A DNA stretch of 64,000 nt, from contig JBBRRB010000007.1 of NCBI GenBank assembly GCA_038225555.1, positions 1-64,000 of the forward strand, given 5' to 3'. The notes below the pieces were generated by a model, which saw only the letters and a list, made by a program, of their open reading frames with translations, had not been told where the DNA came from and did not search any database. Shown in pieces: positions 60,629 to 64,000 of this stretch. The stretch is from JANXQZ01 sp038225555. GTDB taxonomy: Bacteria > Acidobacteriota > Terriglobia > Bryobacterales > Bryobacteraceae. Numbering within the stretch: position 1 is the stretch's first letter; each line of letters starts with the position of its first letter. The position numbers and the translations under genes are program-made.

Positions 60629-61546
60629 ATGGAGATTCCCCGTGGGGAGGACAACGTCGAGCTTTCTGTGGGTGGCAGGGAAGTCAAGCTAACCAATCTG
60701 GGCAAGCTGTTTTGGCCGGACGTGGGCATCGCGAAGAGAGACTTGCTCCAATATTATGCCGATGTTTCGGATGCTCTTCTTCCGCACATTCGCGATCGGG
60801 CCATGGTGATGAAGCGCTACCCGCAGGGCGCTTACGGCGAGTTTTTCTTTCAGAAGCGCGCCCCCTCTCCTCGACCCGAGTGGATTCCTATCTGCTCGAT
60901 CCCGCATGCGTCTGGAAATATCGTGGATTTTCCGATGATCAACGATTTGGCGTCGCTGTTGTGGGTGGTGAATCTCGGCTGTATCGATCTCAATCAGTGG
61001 TACGGCCGCTGCGATGATGTGAATCGCCCCGACTATCTGCACTTCGATCTGGATCCGGTGCCAGCCGCGGGCTTTGAAGCCGTGCTGGAAACCGCGCTGA
61101 TTCTGAAAGAGGCTCTTGACGAGATGAAGATTCCCAGTTACCCCAAAACAACCGGCTCCAAGGGCGTCCATGTTTACGTGCCGATCGTTCGAGGGCCGAA
61201 ACAGAAAGAGGTCTGGACGTTTGCGAAGAAATTCGCTATCGCTCTGGCCTCGCGCAATCCGAAGCTAATCACTGCCGAGTACCGAATCGCCAAGCGCCCG
61301 GAGAATCATGTGCTGGTCGATTACAACCAGAACGCTTGGGGGCGCACTCTGGCTTCTGTTTATTCGGTACGCCCGAAGCCGCATGCGACGGTTTCCACGC
61401 CGGTTTCGTGGGAAGAGGTCCAGCACGGAATCCGCCTGGAGGACTTTCGATTGGACAATGTCGCGGAGCGCGTGCGCGAGAAGGGCGATCTGTTTGAGCC
61501 GCTGCTCGCGAAGAGCGGACGGGTTCACCTGGAGGAACTATTTTGA
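60629..61546 (+). CDS. ligD: LigD-type DNA polymerase/primase domain protein (NHEJ)
   Basis: 305 residues from ATG 60629; the frame to 60575 lies in the glycosyltransferase end. The archaeo-eukaryotic-primase fold of LigD polymerase is clear: LTNLGKLFWPDVGIAKRDLL, MVMKRYPQGAYGEFFFQKRA, DYLHFDLDPVPAAGFEAV (catalytic DXD), TTGSKGVHVYVPI and RPENHVLVDYNQNAWGRTLA. It fills gaps and adds ribonucleotides during end joining. The ligase is a separate overlapping gene. No Ku gene or phosphoesterase domain in the window. Confidence 0.9.
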   Translation: MEIPRGEDNVELSVGGREVKLTNLGKLFWPDVGIAKRDLLQYYADVSDALLPHIRDRAMVMKRYPQGAYGEFFFQKRAPSPRPEWIPICSIPHASGNIVDFPMINDLASLLWVVNLGCIDLNQWYGRCDDVNRPDYLHFDLDPVPAAGFEAVLETALILKEALDEMKIPSYPKTTGSKGVHVYVPIVRGPKQKEVWTFAKKFAIALASRNPKLITAEYRIAKRPENHVLVDYNQNAWGRTLASVYSVRPKPHATVSTPVSWEEVQHGIRLEDFRLDNVAERVREKGDLFEPLLAKSGRVHLEELF

Positions 61547-62574
61547 CGCTTCCAATCAACCCGCCTTATCCGCCCATGGAGGCGCTGACTGCAGATGCCA
61601 TTCCAGTGGGTCCCGAGTGGCAGTACGAACCCAAGTGGGACGGGTTTCGCTGTTTGGCTTTTCGCGATCACGGGGAGATCGAATTGCAGTCAAAGTCGGC
61701 CCAGTCGCTCACGCGCTATTTTCCGGAAGTGGTGGAAGCGCTGGCCGGTCTCAAAGCCGCGACGTTCGTGCTGGATGGCGAGATCGTGATTCCCTTCGAA
61801 GGCAATCTGTCGTTCGATCAATTGCTGCAACGGATCCATCCCGCAGAGAGCCGCGTGCGCAAGCTCGCGAAAGAGACTCCGGCCCGCATGATCGTTTTCG
61901 ATCTGCTGGTGGACGAACACGGAGGCGCGTTGGCTGATGAAATGTTGGCGGTTCGTCGCCAGGCTCTGGAGGCCTTTGCGGCAAAGCATTTTGAGCTGGA
62001 CGGATTGCTGGCGCTATCGCCTGCCACGTGCGACTTGGCCGAAGCTAAGAACTGGTTCCGAACCATGGGCGGCGGTTTGGACGGCGTCGTGGCGAAGCGC
62101 CTGGATGTGCCTTATCAATCTGGCGAGCGCGCCGGAATGCTGAAGATCAAGAATCTGCGGACGGCCGATTGCGTGGTGGGGGGATTTCGGTACGCGAGCA
62201 GCGGGAAGGGCGTGGGTTCGCTTTTGCTGGGACTGTACGATGATGCCGGTTTGCTGCATCATGTGGGGTTCAGTTCATCGTTTCAGGCGAGCGAACGCGC
62301 GGAGATCACGGCCAAGCTGGAAGGGGCGAAGGGAGCTCCCGGGTTTACTGGACGCGCTCCTGGTGGACCGAGCCGCTGGAGCACCAAGAGGTCGACGGAG
62401 TGGGAGCCGCTGAAGCCGGTGCTGGTGGTGGAGGTTCAGTACGATCACTATGCGGGGGGCCGGTTTCGGCATGGGACGAAGGTGCTGCGCTGGAGGCCGG
62501 ATAAGGCGGCCGAGCAGTGTACGATGGCGCAGGTGGAGCGGGAAAGTAAGTCGCCGCTGGATTTGTTGAATTGA
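61543..62574 (+). CDS. ATP-dependent DNA ligase (LigD ligase-domain type)
   Basis: 343 residues, TTG 61543 overlapping the polymerase stop as TTGA with GGAGG 7 bases before it. The nucleotidyltransferase motif I is YEPKWDGFRCLAF with adenylated Lys31; others are VLDGEIVIP (motif III), FDLL, GGGLDGVVAKRLDVPY (motif IV) and GMLKIKNLRTADCVVGGF (motif V). An OB-fold domain follows (LVVEVQYDHYAGGRFRHGT, LRWRPDK). It seals breaks with the polymerase encoded just upstream. Confidence 0.92.
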   Translation: MTLPINPPYPPMEALTADAIPVGPEWQYEPKWDGFRCLAFRDHGEIELQSKSAQSLTRYFPEVVEALAGLKAATFVLDGEIVIPFEGNLSFDQLLQRIHPAESRVRKLAKETPARMIVFDLLVDEHGGALADEMLAVRRQALEAFAAKHFELDGLLALSPATCDLAEAKNWFRTMGGGLDGVVAKRLDVPYQSGERAGMLKIKNLRTADCVVGGFRYASSGKGVGSLLLGLYDDAGLLHHVGFSSSFQASERAEITAKLEGAKGAPGFTGRAPGGPSRWSTKRSTEWEPLKPVLVVEVQYDHYAGGRFRHGTKVLRWRPDKAAEQCTMAQVERESKSPLDLLN

Positions 62575-62578
62575 GGCG

Positions 62579-64000
62579 CTACGGGTGAAGGGGCAGGAGC
62601 ATGCCCGTCATGCGAACCGGCTTGCGCGCGGTCGTGGTCAGTTCCAGCACCAAACGGCCATCTGCCTGGCTCGCCCCCTGCCCGTGCAAAACTTCCGGTC
62701 CCTGCGTCACCTGCACTTTGGACACGATCAGATGAGCGCCCGCTTCCAGGTGATAGTCGCCCGAGATTTCATCGACTTCAGTGTCGGCCGCCAGGGTGAG
62801 ACCGTTTCCATCGAACGTGCCGTCAGACTTGGCGTTGAGCGCCAAAGCATTGCCTAACCCTTGGGTCTCGAGAACGCCCTCAAGGTCGAGCGTGCCGCCG
62901 CGGTAATCGATGCCGCGGAGCTGGCCAGCAAGCGTATAACGCGGAACAGGACCGCTCAAATCGATCGCCAACTTACCCGATCCCTCCTTGGATTCGAGCC
63001 CCGGAAAGTCCACACGGGTTCCATTCCACGCAATGCGCCCCCGAACGCTTCCGAGCTCATTCTCCCCGGATCGAAGGCTTCTTACCTGTAGGCTGCCATC
63101 GATCGCGCGGGCCTTCAACCACTCCGGCACAGGCCGCCGCTGGAGTCGCAAAGCGCGCTCGAGAAACCCCTGCTGCCGCGCCAGCGTTGGAAGCAGCACG
63201 CGCTCGGCCTCCGCCAATTCAAGTTTGTCGATGGATAGCCGCAAACGATCCAACCGGTCGGACTTCGCCGAGTAGCGATACTCTCCATCAAACCCGATCG
63301 TGCCCGCCCGGCCATGCATGCGGCTCAGGACGATCTGGTCCTTCTGCATCTGCACCGTTGCCGTCGCGAGATGCAGCGGCACCGAAAAACCTGGCACGTC
63401 GATCTGGGCGTTCTGCAATTCGAAGTCGCCTGTCCAGTCTCCGGGCGCGTCGTCATTCCGGGCGAAGGCCAGCGCACCTTTCCAGTTGCCCTCCCGCCAT
63501 TTCTCCAGGAAAGGAACCGATCCGGTGCCAAGCAGCCGGGCGATGAGGCCCTTGGTCTGCGCAATACTCAACTGCTTCGTTTCGAGGCCCAACGTTAAAG
63601 CTCGCGTGTCCAGGGCGTAGCGTGCTTCCAGTTGCGCGGACTGATCCTGTTCCAGGATCATCTCAGCCGGTCCAAAGCGGACGTCGTTGTTGCGAATCGC
63701 GACCGGGGCAGAAGCGAACTCCGTCACCCCGCCCTGCGGAAATTTAAAGGAAGCATTGGTCAAAACCAACTCGCCGCTCATGCCTGCGGGTCGCGAGTAT
63801 TCGAGTTCGCCGTTCAACTTTCCATCCAGCGTCGCGCCATCAGGAAGGGCTGCTCCCATATGACGGGCGGTATTGAGCAGGCTCGCGGCTGGCAAATCAT
63901 GCAAGCTGAGCGAAGCTTGCCATTTGGGTTCGGTGAGATAATTGGAGGCCACAAATTTAGCATTGACGGGCGAACCCTGCTGATCCCCGGCACGGGTTTC
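62579..64000 (-). CDS. AsmA-like protein, C-terminal part (N-terminus outside window)
   Basis: The frame is open from 64000 to the stop at 62579 (473 residues visible); the start lies beyond the window. It has repeating amphipathic beta-strand units with occasional Gly turns (LDGKLNGELEYSRP, SGELVLTNASFKFPQGG, IGFDGEYRYSAKSDRL, IDYRGGTLDLEGVLET, SGDYHLEAGAHLIVSKVQVT), the pattern of AsmA/TamB-type bridge proteins that shuttle lipids across the periplasm. No signal or anchor can be seen because the N-terminus is missing. It converges with the ligase gene, 4 bp apart. Confidence 0.75.
   Translation of the reverse strand, partial: ETRAGDQQGSPVNAKFVASNYLTEPKWQASLSLHDLPAASLLNTARHMGAALPDGATLDGKLNGELEYSRPAGMSGELVLTNASFKFPQGGVTEFASAPVAIRNNDVRFGPAEMILEQDQSAQLEARYALDTRALTLGLETKQLSIAQTKGLIARLLGTGSVPFLEKWREGNWKGALAFARNDDAPGDWTGDFELQNAQIDVPGFSVPLHLATATVQMQKDQIVLSRMHGRAGTIGFDGEYRYSAKSDRLDRLRLSIDKLELAEAERVLLPTLARQQGFLERALRLQRRPVPEWLKARAIDGSLQVRSLRSGENELGSVRGRIAWNGTRVDFPGLESKEGSGKLAIDLSGPVPRYTLAGQLRGIDYRGGTLDLEGVLETQGLGNALALNAKSDGTFDGNGLTLAADTEVDEISGDYHLEAGAHLIVSKVQVTQGPEVLHGQGASQADGRLVLELTTTARKPVRMTGMLLPLHP

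Overview
The window looks like a chromosomal segment of an Acidobacteriota soil bacterium close to Bryobacterales / Candidatus Solibacter. This is inferred from gene content, not from a marker-gene tree. The pointers are a large Oar-like TonB-dependent receptor with an N-terminal carboxypeptidase-regulatory domain, many secreted amidohydrolases, haem-c and PQQ proteins, frequent GTG/TTG starts and high GC. There is no phage, plasmid or insertion sequence in view. The most plastic DNA is the left end (TIR-NB-ARC-WD40 gene, 5'-truncated ankyrin gene), two toxin-antitoxin pairs and a dispersed double-hairpin repeat.

Layout. 1-3.4 kb: a TIR-NB-ARC-WD40 STAND protein cut by the window edge, a 5'-truncated ankyrin gene and a tiny lmo0937-type membrane protein. 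3.5-7.3 kb: surface-sugar genes (acyltransferase 3, DegT aminotransferase, GT2) and a secreted HhH protein. 7.4-13.4 kb: class III aminotransferase; then a minus-strand operon of amidohydrolase, SSS symporter, small membrane protein and fucose-isomerase-like protein. 13.6-18.8 kb: VapBC, amidohydrolase, a haem-c protein and a YjhG-type xylonate dehydratase, divergent from the 1150-residue Oar-like receptor (19-22.4 kb).

22.7-36.1 kb is one long minus-strand run. In transcription order it holds a MacB-type ABC exporter, GH1 hydrolase, SDR, GMC oxidoreductase with its subunit 3 and a five-haem cytochrome, then an acyl-CoA carboxylase pair, acyl-CoA dehydrogenase, split AtuA and an enoyl-CoA hydratase. 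The last nine genes abut or overlap and look like a route that oxidises an alcohol in the envelope and degrades the branched acyl chain through a carboxylated CoA ester (acyclic-terpene or leucine type).

36.2-42 kb is a plus-strand overlap chain: copper monooxygenase-like protein, cytochrome P450, polA and a PPIase lipoprotein. 42-50 kb mixes housekeeping (groES-skp, glmS-yjbQ) with ParDE and hypothetical genes. 49-55 kb has a class I aminotransferase, lytic transglycosylase, GAF-like protein, quinoprotein and tRNA-Ser(UGA). 55.2-56.3 kb has a retropepsin-like pair followed by a compact unit (consensus promoter, 16S-tail-complementary segment, Cys-rich micro-ORF, nested hairpins, perfect terminator) that I consider the best candidate for something undescribed. 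56-64 kb: polysaccharide-type glycosyltransferases, a split LigD (polymerase gene plus ligase gene) and the end of an AsmA-like protein.

Two signals recur across the window. One is a roughly 42-bp intergenic element with two consecutive hairpins (seven copies, all in one orientation, with compensatory changes in one copy). The other is translational coupling through stop/start overlaps, including at least four TTGA junctions in which TTG is the inferred start.
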